Shown piece after piece: positions 11,034-20,844 of a stretch of 64,000 bases of DNA (positions are counted from its first letter, which is position 1; each line of letters opens with the position of its first letter). The stretch is from Nothopassalora personata (Eukaryota > Ascomycota > Dothideomycetes > Mycosphaerellales > Mycosphaerellaceae). The notes below the pieces were generated by a model. It was not told the origin of the DNA and ran no database searches. It saw only the letters and a program-made list of their open reading frames with translations. Location: positions 2,852,001 to 2,916,000 of the forward strand of contig CM066296.1 in the NCBI GenBank assembly GCA_033816765.1. The letters are read 5' to 3'. The position numbers and the translations under genes were made by a program.

Positions 11034-11765
11034 ATGAGTCAAGTCAACAAGGAACCATCCGTTGAGCAAACCTCAATCCTGGACCCGACTTGCACCCGAG
11101 CGCAGAAAAGACATATTCGGCCATCTGCTGCAGGGGTCCACTCGAGTCGATCTCGTCAGGCCTGCGCACATATCGCAGAACGACCCTCAAGAAGCAAAAT
11201 ATGGCTGATCCTCTAGCTCTGGCACAACACATGCAAGCACTGTGCGGATATGGTGGCATCTCTACGGTCCGAATTGGACAGGTTGGTGCAGACGAGCGTG
11301 CAATGGTCGCAGAAGAGCATCGCATCGTCAGAGGACACTGCCCACAAGTTCTACCTGCTGGATTGTCTGATCTTTGAGGACGGGGGGTATTGGACGACGA
11401 CGAGCGTCTGGAAGGTGCAGGCACGACAAGATAATTGCCGTTGGAAGCACGGGTGAAGTCGATACTACACGAGGGCCTTGGACAAGAACACGTTCGTTTC
11501 TCTCTTTGCGCATCGGACATTTGGCCATCGGACATCCTCGGCAGATATCAAGACGTGTCCTGTCTCGTTGCAAGATGGCTTGCTTGGCTTGCAGTATAGC
11601 TTGGGTCAGTGCGGACCGCTCGATGATCGTTGGAACTCTAAAGTGCAAGCAGCATTAGCGCGTAGCGACAAGACCCATTTGAACCAGTTCTATGATCTCA
11701 CAGACCGGTATCTGTCGCAGATGCATATGGCGTTCTCCAAATTCCATTACAACAGCTGGATATAG
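11034..11765 (+). other. Possible hypothetical gene, structure unresolved
   Basis: Three plus-strand pieces look protein-like but are not in one frame: a start 'MSQVNKEPSVEQTS' at 11034, a middle 'DMVASLRSELDRLVQTSVQW' through 'FYLLDCLIFEDGG' (about 11250-11390), and a tail 'DLTDRYLSQMHMAFSKFHYN' ending at 11765. Stops at 11215-11217 and 11454-11456 interrupt the 11034 frame. I could not place introns that join the pieces convincingly. It may be a spliced small protein, a decayed gene or chance. No family is recognised. Confidence 0.25.
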
Positions 11766-11884
11766 TTGCTTAACCCGGCGTTCCTACAGGACGACGACTG
11801 CAGACGCCAACTACTTCTGAAGGCATGATACTTTGACAACCCGATTGTGTCAACAACGAACAATATACACGTCAAGACCGCGAG

Positions 11885-14800
11885 ATGTCATCACACTCGA
11901 CGTTGGCCGAAGGCAAGGGAGTCGAGCTCGACTTGCCTATCGTCACTCTTGAGGAGCTGTTCACTGGTCTAGCACGCGACTTCCCTGACAAGACTGCTCT
12001 CATCTGCAGACATCAACCAGCAGACTTCTTGCACCAGACCTCACAAGCTTCCACGGATCAAGCATCATGTCTACGATGGACTCACTCGCAACTTTACACT
12101 GCAGGCCAACTGCTAGCCACCAGGCTTCACGCACTAGGATTACGGAATGGCATGCGAGTAGCTGCATTTCTGAGAAATGGTGCTCAGTTCGCTGTTGGTC
12201 TCTACGCGGCTGCTCTCCTTGGAGCAGTCTTCGTTCCCATCAATCCTAGTCTTGCGGGAAAGCCGGAGGAAGTGACTCACATGCTTCAGACCGCTGAAGC
12301 AAGCACTGTGATGGCATGGGATGTTGACATGGCGGAAGCTTTGAATAGATCCATGAACGAGAATCAAGCTGACAAGCTGATCGTCAAGGTGGTCTGCAGC
12401 CCTGCAGATACAATACCCGAAGGTTGGCACAATCTGGACGCTCTGCTGGATCCTAATTCTGGATACGATCGACTACCACTCGGAGATGCGAAAAAGGCAA
12501 CTCTAGATGACCTAGCCGTGATTATCTTTACAAGTGGTACGACTTCGCGTCCAAAAGGTGTGAAGCAGCTTCACAGAACCTTGGTCGCGGCAGTTCGATC
12601 TTCGACTCAGACTCATGCACTAGACTCTTCACGGAGCTTCTGCGACAACCTGCCCTCGTTCCACATCTTCGGTATCAACTATATGCTTAACTGGTGGAGC
12701 GCCGGAGGTAGTGTTTGCTTCCCGTCTGAGCTATTTGATCCTGAAGCTACACTCCAAGCGATCAACGACGAGAAGCTCACGAACTTGGCCGGTGTGCCAA
12801 CCATGTACCAGGCCATGATCCGCGCCAAGGCAAGTATGAATGTGAGTATGAAGTCTGTGCTTGCCGCCCAAGTGTCTGGGTCGATGCTTTCACCAGAGAC
12901 GATGAAACAGATCAGTCAAGGCATGGGTGTCGAGAAAATTGGAACTTCATTCGGTATGAGCGAGGCTATTCCAGTCTGCGCCGTAGGCTATCGGGATTTA
13001 CCACATGATTACGGCAAGAGCGAGATGGTATGTCTTGGTAAACCCAGCCCCGGAGCGCGAATCAGGATCTGTAAACCCAATTCCCGAGAAATCATCGACA
13101 GAGGTGAACCAGGGGAGCTTCATGCTGGCGGCCTCATGGTTACCAATGGCTATCTGGGAGACGTGAAAGGCGAGTTCTACGAAGACGACGGCTCTTTCTG
13201 GTTCGTGTCGGGAGATCAAGCTGTGATGCAGCCTGATGGTGAGATCTTTGTCATGGGTCGATACAAGGACCTGATCATACGAGCTGCAGAGAACATCTCG
13301 CCGGCTTCGATCGAAGCAGTAGTCGACAGTCTGCCCGATATCGCCACATCACAAGTAATTGGTGTGCCTGACGAGATCGCGGGCGAGGTCCCACTTGCTG
13401 TCATCAAGCCTGCAGATGGAGACACCGTAGACAAGACAGGCGTGCGTAATGTCGTTGCGGAACGCATGGGAGAGTTGTACATCCCCGCAGAAACACTCAG
13501 CCTCAGTGACCTGGGAATCGATGACTTCCCGAAGACAGACTCTGGAAAGATACAGAAAGCGCAGTTGAGAGGCGTTGTCGCGGACTTCCTCAAGAGTCGA
13601 GATGAACAGGAAAATGTGACGAATGGCACCGGCTCATGTCAGGATGTGCTGCACCAAGTGTGGGCAGAATTGTTGGGGATGTCAAAGGAGAAGCTAGGTG
13701 CTACAGTACCCGTTCAAGAGCTGGCAGACAGTATCACGATCATGCGAGCGATAAGCAAGATCAAGAGAAAGCTCGGCTTTGGAATTACTGCAGAGGAGAT
13801 CATGAATAATCCAACAGTTGAGCAACAAGCCAAGCTTCTGGATGCTCGCGGCCAAAGTGCTTCCAGCGCGCCAATGAAGCAGACTCGACAAGGTCCACCT
13901 ACTGCTGACGATATGGCTCACACTTTTGGCAACCCGGAAAGCGTCGAACATGCAAAGTCAGCTTTCGAAAGCGTAGCTACCGAGCTTGACCTATCGTGGG
14001 ATGAAGATGTTGAGGATGTGGTGCCGATTTGGGACTTTGGACAAGTCCTGTTGCGCCGACTGCGTGCACAGTCCTGGAATCACCGTCATGCTTGGGTTAC
14101 AGCAAGAGCTGAGATCAAGGAGTTACGATCAGCATTAGAGACTGCACTGACGCATCAGCCGATGCTTCGCACGATGGCAGCGCAACCCAAGGATTCGGCT
14201 CCATTACATTACATTGTCCGCCCGTCAGCCAAGTGGTTCAAGGCTGTCATCACAGAAGTCGACGCAGTAGAAAAGATAGAAGACCTGCGTACATTGTGCT
14301 TCGACGATCCGAAGCTCGACTTCGCTGCTTCACCTGGACCTCTCTTCCGAGCGATCATCGCGCCAGTGCGTGAGACTGGAACAGCCGGGCTGGTATATCA
14401 GGCGCAACATTCTTGTTTCGACGGATTGTCCATCCCGAACCTCCGCGAAGACTTGACAATAATTCTGTCGGAAGGACCTAGTGCTAAAATAGCACCACGG
14501 ACGTCTTACAAAGCATTCGCTGCTGCACTCTTTCTTCATCGGCATTGCACACAAGCGCAGGTTGACGTCGGATACCACGTACGTCGCCTTCGAGGGCTGA
14601 GAAAGCTCGACAAGTCGCTGTGGCCTTTCCAAAGGGCACCGGAATGGTTCAAGGGCAACTTCGCGGATGCGCCAGACGACCTCGTCAAGAAGCGACCACT
14701 TCTCGACGGCGACAAAAGCATCGGTGTCGACGGAGTCACAAAGCAAACTCAGCTCCCTCATCTTCAAAAGCTCCAGCAAGATCACGGCTTCTCCGCCCCA

Positions 14801-15409
14801 GCAATTATGAAGACAGCTCTCGCACTACTGAACAGCCACTACACCAACACCAATACCGCTATCTTCACCAACTACGACGCAGGCAGGGACTGGCCTTTCC
14901 TCTCAAGCTGGATCATCTCTCACCTCCCAAACGCTATGGACATCAACGGCCCAGCCTTTGAAGCAATTAACAACATCATCCCCATCGACCCCAACGAATC
15001 CGTCCTCTCAATGATAACCCGCATCAATAACGAACAATATCTCCTAACAAAACACGCTCATGCCCCTCTCTTTTCCATCCGGGATCAACTCGGCGATGAC
15101 GGCGTGAACCTCATCGACATCATGCGCAGGCAGATATTCAACTGGCTACCAGGGCTGAAAGAGAGAATGAACTCCGACGACGATTCCCTGATTAAGCGTG
15201 TACAAGTTCAGTCGAGGAGTGATGTGGGTCTGCTGTGGAATTGTGGACTGTTGGATCAGGAGACGTTTCATATGAATGCTAGTTATGATGATGCGCAATT
15301 GAGGAAGAGTGAGGTGGAGGAAGCGGTGGAGAGGTTGTTTGCGATTGCGAGGTGGATTACAGAGCCGGGGAATTGGGAGAAGGTGGTCGGAGAGTGTCCC
15401 AGAGAGTGA
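11885..15409 (+). CDS. NRPS-like enzyme, A-T-C architecture
   Basis: A single exon encodes 1174 aa. Residues about 25-565 are an AMP-binding adenylation domain: P-loop-like 'FTSGTTSRPKG' (about 215-225), then 'GSFWFVSGDQ', 'GRYKDLIIRAAENISP' (about 458-473) and the A10 motif 'KTDSGKIQ' with Lys555. Residues about 585-660 resemble a carrier domain; the phosphopantetheine site reads 'ELADSIT' with Ser616, whereas most carriers have GGDS. Residues about 700-1160 form a condensation-like domain with 'QHSCFDG' at 841-847, keeping the second His and Asp-Gly of HHxxxDG but with Gln for the first His. The enzyme should activate an acyl or amino acid, load it on the carrier and condense it with an unknown partner. 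Terminal condensation suggests ester or amide release. It heads a row of co-oriented genes (hydrolase, transporter, ligase relic). Confidence 0.88.
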   Translation: MSSHSTLAEGKGVELDLPIVTLEELFTGLARDFPDKTALICRHQPADFLHQTSQASTDQASCLRWTHSQLYTAGQLLATRLHALGLRNGMRVAAFLRNGAQFAVGLYAAALLGAVFVPINPSLAGKPEEVTHMLQTAEASTVMAWDVDMAEALNRSMNENQADKLIVKVVCSPADTIPEGWHNLDALLDPNSGYDRLPLGDAKKATLDDLAVIIFTSGTTSRPKGVKQLHRTLVAAVRSSTQTHALDSSRSFCDNLPSFHIFGINYMLNWWSAGGSVCFPSELFDPEATLQAINDEKLTNLAGVPTMYQAMIRAKASMNVSMKSVLAAQVSGSMLSPETMKQISQGMGVEKIGTSFGMSEAIPVCAVGYRDLPHDYGKSEMVCLGKPSPGARIRICKPNSREIIDRGEPGELHAGGLMVTNGYLGDVKGEFYEDDGSFWFVSGDQAVMQPDGEIFVMGRYKDLIIRAAENISPASIEAVVDSLPDIATSQVIGVPDEIAGEVPLAVIKPADGDTVDKTGVRNVVAERMGELYIPAETLSLSDLGIDDFPKTDSGKIQKAQLRGVVADFLKSRDEQENVTNGTGSCQDVLHQVWAELLGMSKEKLGATVPVQELADSITIMRAISKIKRKLGFGITAEEIMNNPTVEQQAKLLDARGQSASSAPMKQTRQGPPTADDMAHTFGNPESVEHAKSAFESVATELDLSWDEDVEDVVPIWDFGQVLLRRLRAQSWNHRHAWVTARAEIKELRSALETALTHQPMLRTMAAQPKDSAPLHYIVRPSAKWFKAVITEVDAVEKIEDLRTLCFDDPKLDFAASPGPLFRAIIAPVRETGTAGLVYQAQHSCFDGLSIPNLREDLTIILSEGPSAKIAPRTSYKAFAAALFLHRHCTQAQVDVGYHVRRLRGLRKLDKSLWPFQRAPEWFKGNFADAPDDLVKKRPLLDGDKSIGVDGVTKQTQLPHLQKLQQDHGFSAPAIMKTALALLNSHYTNTNTAIFTNYDAGRDWPFLSSWIISHLPNAMDINGPAFEAINNIIPIDPNESVLSMITRINNEQYLLTKHAHAPLFSIRDQLGDDGVNLIDIMRRQIFNWLPGLKERMNSDDDSLIKRVQVQSRSDVGLLWNCGLLDQETFHMNASYDDAQLRKSEVEEAVERLFAIARWITEPGNWEKVVGECPRE

Positions 15410-15949
15410 GGGAGTGGTCGGTGTGTATAAGGTTGCACTCAATTTGTCTGGAAGCATATACCTCATGCGCCTACCTCGCAATTGTTCGTGTACGACATGT
15501 CTTGCATTCGCACCTCTTTCTTGGGCGGGCACTTGTGTGCATGTGCTTCATGCCTTGCAAACCATTCGGGCCAACAGGGCGCATATAATGCAAGATGAAC
15601 TCGTCGTGCAGTATGGCTCAGATCTGGCTCCTCGGTGGGAGAGACGCAATTGTTGAGTACGCCCATGCGTCATCCAAGCACATAAGCACCATGTCTACCG
15701 AAAGTCGAAGTTCGCTGAGCTTAGATCGACAGGGTCGTTGACCCAAAAGAGATAATACATGTGAAGCCGGCTAAGCACCTGCGGCAAAGCGCTCATCAAC
15801 AGAATGGTAGGCTTACCTATAGCAGAAAAGCCAAGATCTGGGCGCCGGGCTCGTGCCAAGTAGATCTCGTGCTGATACCAATGCTTCATCAGGTCGACGT
15901 TGGCCGATCATCGACCTCACACGACGTCGAAGAAGTCTGAACAGGAAGG
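15410..15949. other. Intergenic, no gene seen
   Basis: This 540 nt gap between the NRPS-like gene and the AKT2-like hydrolase would hold a terminator and a promoter. Only short overlapping frames without motifs are seen. Confidence 0.55.
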
Positions 15950-17230
15950 ATGGCCAGCCCGTTTGTGATCCGAGAACACATCTTCGAAGGACAACACATT
16001 CGAGAGAACCCTCGAGCCCTAGCATCGGACCAGGAGGATGTCGTCTGGTTGCATGCAAAAAGCTATACGCCCCATGAGGTCGACAGTGGAAGTACGTCTG
16101 GCGACATGACGATCATCGCCTACCATGCGAACGCCATCCAGAAGGAAGTGTATGAGCCTTTCTTCGAAACTCTTTATCGAAGTCTGAAGAACCTCCAAGG
16201 ACTAGTTGTAAGCAGTATCTGGATTGCAGACCAAGGTGCTCAGGGTTCTAGCGCGCTGCTCAACGATGAGATCCTCGGGAACGATCCAAGCTGGTTCGAT
16301 CATTCGCGAGATGTCCTGGCGATGACCAATGTGTTCCGCAAACACATGAAGAAGCCAATCGTTGCAGTGGGACACTCGATGGGTGGAGCACAAGCTGTAG
16401 GCACAGCACACCTACACCCTAGCCTGTTCGACGCTGTCGTGTTGGTCGATGCTTCCGTTAGTCCTACCTACTCTCCATCGATAGGCGGAATGGTGAAGTA
16501 CGCACTCAACAGGCCAGAAACATACGACACCATGGAGCAAGCCCAGAACGCCCTACGTAAAAGTCCTGTATTCAAAGGATGGTGTGACAGAGCCCTGCAG
16601 CGCCATATCGAGACAGCTTTCCACGACTCGCCGACTGTCGCTCTCCCAAACCGCAAGATTAAGCCCACTACGAGCAAGCATGCAGAAGTTACTACACTTA
16701 CAAGGCCTAACGTCGAACATATCGGTATCTCTGGCGACCTCTCTGATGCGGACCGCGCCATACACCCGGACCTCGACCCGAAAGCTCCTCTGACCGGGCC
16801 TGTTTATAATCCATACCCGCGACGGGCATGGAGTCTGCTTCCCAGTCTTCGTCCATCGACACTTTTCATCTACGGGGAGGGCTCGCGTGTATGCCGCACC
16901 AGCGAGATGGAGGAGCGGACCAAAATCACTGGCACGGCACCAGGAGGCAGCGGCGGCGTAGGAGCTGGCAGGGTTGCGTCAGTGACCGTCCCGGGCGGTC
17001 ACTTCCTGCCCATGACAAACATGGACGGCACAGCCGAGGTGGCGGCGTCCTGGTTGCGAGCGGAAGTGGATAGATATCTGCAGCGTAAGACACAAGTGGT
17101 TGATGGTTGGATGCGGAAGGATATGGCGTCGAAGAAGAAGCTGGAGGATAGCGTGGAGAAGACGCTCAAAGGCTGGGATGGGAAGCCCTGGGCGAAGCCG
17201 GAGGCAGGTGCTAAGAAGAGTCGGCTTTGA
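15950..17230 (+). CDS. AKT2-like alpha/beta-hydrolase with PTS1 tail
   Basis: A single exon encodes 426 aa. The nucleophile elbow 'AVGHSMGGAQ' places Ser143, and 'VPGGHFLPM' places the catalytic His at 351; the acid residue was not assigned. The last three residues are Ser-Arg-Leu after a basic Lys-Lys, a type 1 peroxisomal targeting signal. Fungal hydrolases with this plan include the Alternaria AKT2 family and peroxisomal LPX1-like lipases, some of which work in peroxisomal steps of secondary metabolism. The substrate is unknown. The gene follows the NRPS-like gene in the same orientation and precedes a transporter, consistent with a shared pathway. The start ATG follows 'GAAGG'; no in-frame alternative upstream is supported. 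Confidence 0.85.
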   Translation: MASPFVIREHIFEGQHIRENPRALASDQEDVVWLHAKSYTPHEVDSGSTSGDMTIIAYHANAIQKEVYEPFFETLYRSLKNLQGLVVSSIWIADQGAQGSSALLNDEILGNDPSWFDHSRDVLAMTNVFRKHMKKPIVAVGHSMGGAQAVGTAHLHPSLFDAVVLVDASVSPTYSPSIGGMVKYALNRPETYDTMEQAQNALRKSPVFKGWCDRALQRHIETAFHDSPTVALPNRKIKPTTSKHAEVTTLTRPNVEHIGISGDLSDADRAIHPDLDPKAPLTGPVYNPYPRRAWSLLPSLRPSTLFIYGEGSRVCRTSEMEERTKITGTAPGGSGGVGAGRVASVTVPGGHFLPMTNMDGTAEVAASWLRAEVDRYLQRKTQVVDGWMRKDMASKKKLEDSVEKTLKGWDGKPWAKPEAGAKKSRL

Positions 17231-18232
17231 GAAGTTCAGCTCCCACTAGGCGCTTCTGCACCTGTTGAATCTTGTACTCGACGAGATTCTGCAGAGGTTG
17301 CTGCAACGACATCGGGTCGAGAACGGCTTGACCGTTCTTCGGGCAGTTCAAGGAAGTGGCAGAGTGACTTGCAGAACACTCGATTCTATCAGATCCTAAC
17401 GGCATTATGGAACTATCACATGTTCGGGTATGGAATTCAGCAGGCCTCGAAGAGGTCTTCCTTCAACGCTGAGACTTGATCTGTGGCCCGGGCAAACTCG
17501 CATCTACTAGATCAGAGGCGCAGCTTCGGGCACCGGAGACTGGGGAGCACTGCGTACATGTTCAGAATTTTTCTGCAGTGAGCACTACTACGCACATCGA
17601 TCGTGTCCCAGCTGCTCAAGCTTCGATCCATTCCTGGAAGCGGCCGTATATGCCTTCGGCTCAGAAGCAGGAAGCTTGATATTGAGGCAAGCTACCACCG
17701 AATGCTCCATTGTATAATACCCAAGCCAGGAGCAAGATTCAGCTGTCCAGGTGACTTACAGAAAACTATGGAATGTCGAACCTGCGGTTTTCAGAAAGCT
17801 GGCATTGTCTCGCATCGACGCCAAGCAGATACGTATGCGACTCGTCGTCTTAAGGGGAAATCCTCTGGTGCGTGTTCTTTGACGCCCGGCATTATTGCAC
17901 AGCACTCGGAAATGCAGCAAAATGGTCTTGCCTGACGCGGTAAAATGCTACCTCCGACAGACTTCACTGGCGCATGCAGTAGCGCATGATCGACAGCACG
18001 TACGTTAGCCGTACCAACACACCAGTGCCACCCAAAGTATCTTGCTCTCTCCGATGTGTACTGCTCGTCTTCCCTCGCTGGCTGGAACAATTGCTTCATG
18101 TTGAAACATTGCAGAGCGCAGACATCAGAAGCATTCCAGCCCTGGCACATGTAACGCAACATCAACGCATCAGCGATCCCACCGACGCAATAACGAGCAA
18201 GCAAAGCCCTCCCGTCGAGCAGGCGGCTGACC
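17231..18232. other. Intergenic, no gene recognised
   Basis: One kilobase lies between the hydrolase and the transporter. A minus-strand frame (17791-18348) runs into the transporter's first exon and has no recognisable domain, so I treat it as chance. Confidence 0.5.
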
Positions 18233-19754
18233 ATGTCGTCTCTTGAGAAGGCCTCTCCGTCGCCAGACGACGAGCGCAAAGACGATAACATGGTAAGATC
18301 CCAAGCTGGAAGTACACAAGTAATCTGAGCACTCACCATTGCCTTCACCAGGTGACCTTCACCGGACCAGAAGACCCGTCGAATCCGAAGAACTGGCCAC
18401 TAAGGAAGAAGTGGCTTGTCGTCACTACAGTCTCGCTGTATGCCTTCTTGAGTCCCATGACCTCAACCATGATTGCACCAGCTTTGCCAGAACTCCAGAG
18501 AGAATTCAACATCCAAAGACGGACAGAGTCCGCCTTGATGCTGTCTATCTTCCTTCTTGGCTGGGTCGTAGGCCCCGTCATCACAAGCCCACTATCAGAG
18601 GTCTACGGCCGAGTCATCGTGCTCCAATCGGGAATGCTGATATACCTCGTCTTCAACCTAGTGTGCGGCTTCGCGCAGACACAAGCGCAGATGACAGTGT
18701 TCAGACTCATTGCTGGAGTTGGAGGATCTACGCCTTTGGGTATTGGCGGTGGCATCATTGGTGATTGCTTCGTGCCGGAACAAAGGGGCCTGGCGGTGTC
18801 GATTTGTAACCTGATGCCGTTGCTCGGACCTGCTGTTGGACCAATCGTTGGAGCTTTCATTACCGAGTATACTACCTGGAGATGGTCGTTCTGGGCTCTG
18901 AGTATCGCGAATGTGGTCATTCAATTAGCGGGCCTCGTCTTACTAGACGAAAGCTGGGCGCCTACTATTCTGAAGCGGAAGAAAAAGCAATTGATGCAGC
19001 AGACCGGCAATAGAAACTTGTACACTGTCCAGGATGTTCAGGACCGAGGAAGAACTCTCACTTCTAGACTGCGAGATGCTCTGACACGACCACTGAAGTT
19101 GCTCTTCACCCAGGTCATCGTCCAAATCTGTGCCTCTACCTTGCCTACCTATTCGGCGTCACATTCCTAGTTCTGTCGACCTTCTCGTCGCTCTGGACCG
19201 AGCGCTACGGCTTCTCTATCGGGATCGGCAGCTTCAACTACATTGCCTTGGCCATCGGCTACACGTTCGGCACCCAAGTATCCTCACGCCTCAACGACAA
19301 GATCTACACACATCTCAAAAACAAGAACAACGGACGAGGCGTCCCCGAGTACAGATTACCTATGATGACACTTGGCTTGACGCTCATGCCCATAGGCTTG
19401 CTCATCTACGCCTGGACGTCCCAATACCGCGTACACTGGATCGTGGTCGACATCGGAGTGGCCATATATGCTGCAGGGACTTTCACCAGCTTCCAATGTC
19501 TGCAGACGTATTTGATTGATACGTATACAACCTATGCAGCTTCGGCCTTTGCAGCAGCAACGATCTTGAGGTCTATTTTCGGCACTGTATTCCCCTTCTT
19601 TGCCCATCAGCTGTATGAGACACTCGACTATGGCTGGGGAACCTCGACGTTGGCGCTGATTGCCATTGTGATTGGATGGCCTGCGCCTGTATTGCTGTGG
19701 AAGTTCGGACCACAGATGAGGGCGAGGAGTCCCTACTCGGCAGAGAAGACGTAA
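18233..19754 (+). pseudogene. MFS (DHA1-type) transporter with one-base frameshift
   Basis: Exon 1 (18233-18292) encodes 'MSSLEKASPSPDDERK'. A 59 nt intron (GTAAGA...CCAG) leads to exon 2, which starts with the typical cytosolic lead-in 'EDPSNPKNWPLRKKW'. Twelve membrane segments of a drug:H+ antiporter can be followed, including 'GRVIVLQSG' and 'PEQRGLAVSICNLMPLLGPA'. At about 19132-19133 the frame changes: 'LFTQVIVQICA' continues as 'LYLAYLFGVTFLVLSTF' one base out of register, with no room for an intron. The second part stays open to the stop at 19752-19754. One missing base is the simplest explanation. Either the gene is recently inactivated or the assembly has an error; if restored, it would be about 487 aa. 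As a member of the 11.9-20.6 kb row it would be a metabolite exporter. Confidence 0.85.
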
Positions 19755-19768
19755 GGCAAGCCATCACA

Positions 19769-19921
19769 TCAGGTATCTGATGGTATAGCGTGCTCCTTGA
19801 CGATATCGTTCCACTCAATCTCTTCCAACGTTGCGGATACGGCCTTTCGCTCCATCTTCAATCTCGTCGTGTACGGCGTCTTGTCATCCAGGACAAAGGC
19901 GCCGCAGATGTAGAGACGCCA
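19769..19921 (-). other. Possible C-terminal remnant of an unidentified gene
   Basis: The minus-strand frame ending at 19769 reads 'ICGAFVLDDKTPYTTRLKME' and then 'TLEEIEWNDIVKEH' before a stop. The composition looks like a real protein end rather than a shadow. No upstream partner exists, because the sequence immediately beyond is the plus-strand ligase relic. I cannot name the family. Confidence 0.3.
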
Positions 19922-20638
19922 GCTATCAGATTTGGGAGGAGCTATTCCACTCGGCTTGAGAGAGGGTTGGCGAAGCAGACGGAGGAGAGGTATGGATGTC
20001 CTGTTGTGGAGGCTTATGCCATGACGGCGGCGGTGCACCAAGTCTGTGGTACTCCCTTACCTCGGAAGGAGCGAGGTAGGGAAGTGTTGTTAAACCGACA
20101 GGTGTGGAGTTGAAGATCCTCGATGATGGGGGAGAGGAAGCGGGGGCCCGGGGAAATTGGGGACATGGCGATCAATGACGATCAATGGCGAGAATGTCAT
20201 GGCCGGGTATCTGGACAACGAAGGGACGAATCAGACAAGTTCCACCGCCGGCTCACTCTTCCGAACTGGAGACAAGCGCAGCGTAACGGAGCATGGGTAT
20301 GTGGTTTTGACAAAGGAGGATTAAGGACTTGGTGGATCAGTGAGGGGAGAAGATCGGTCCGGTGGAGATTGATAATGTGATCAATCAGCATACGGATGTT
20401 CAGGAGGGTGTGGCGTTTGCGATGCCGGATGAGATGTATGGGGAGGATGTTGGTGCTACTGTGATTCTGAAGGGCGGTGTTGAGTTGAGCGAGAAGGATT
20501 TGAAGGCGTATATCGAGGTAGAGGTTGCTACAGGCGAAGGTGCTGAAGAACGTGTTCTTCGTGACAGAGAACCTGAAGACGCTAGTTGGGAAGATGCACA
20601 GAGTGCTGGCGGCGAAGGTGCTGGGCGAGAATAGTTGA
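19922..20638 (+). pseudogene. Acyl-CoA synthetase (Pcs60-like) C-terminal relic
   Basis: Pieces of an ANL-superfamily ligase occur in the correct order but in different frames: 'ERYGCPVVEAYAMTAAVHQV' (YGMTE-type motif), 'PTGVELKILDDGGEE', 'PGEIGDMAIN', 'ENVMAGYLDNEGTN', 'LFRTGDKRS' (A7 motif), 'IKDLVDQ' followed by a TGA, 'GEKIGPVEIDNVINQH', 'AMPDEMYGEDVGATVILKGG', and a final 'KTLVGKMHRVLAAKVLGE'. The order and motifs match peroxisomal acyl/oxalyl-CoA synthetases of the Pcs60 group. The N-terminal half, including the P-loop, is missing. At least three frame changes and one stop make it non-functional. It lies next to the frameshifted transporter and the NRPS-like/hydrolase pair, as if part of the same decaying group. 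The remnant end has no SKL-type tail. Confidence 0.82.
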
Positions 20639-20844
20639 TAAGACTTTCAGTTGGTAAAAAGATATTCGTCCAAATCTTCTACATCGCTTCTGTTGCGGAT
20701 CTGGTGCCATTGCTTTGTTGTGCGTCGAATGGATATTCTCTTATGGAGATCGCTGTGAAGGGCGATATTCTTCATCCCTGCTTCTGAGTTGAGCAACATT
20801 AGGTTACGTGCGATCGGAAGGCAGTGTACCCGTGTGATATCTCC

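Noticed and set aside
17791..18348. A 185-codon minus-strand frame
   Set aside because: It overlaps the first exon and intron of the well-supported MFS gene on the opposite strand and shows no motif.
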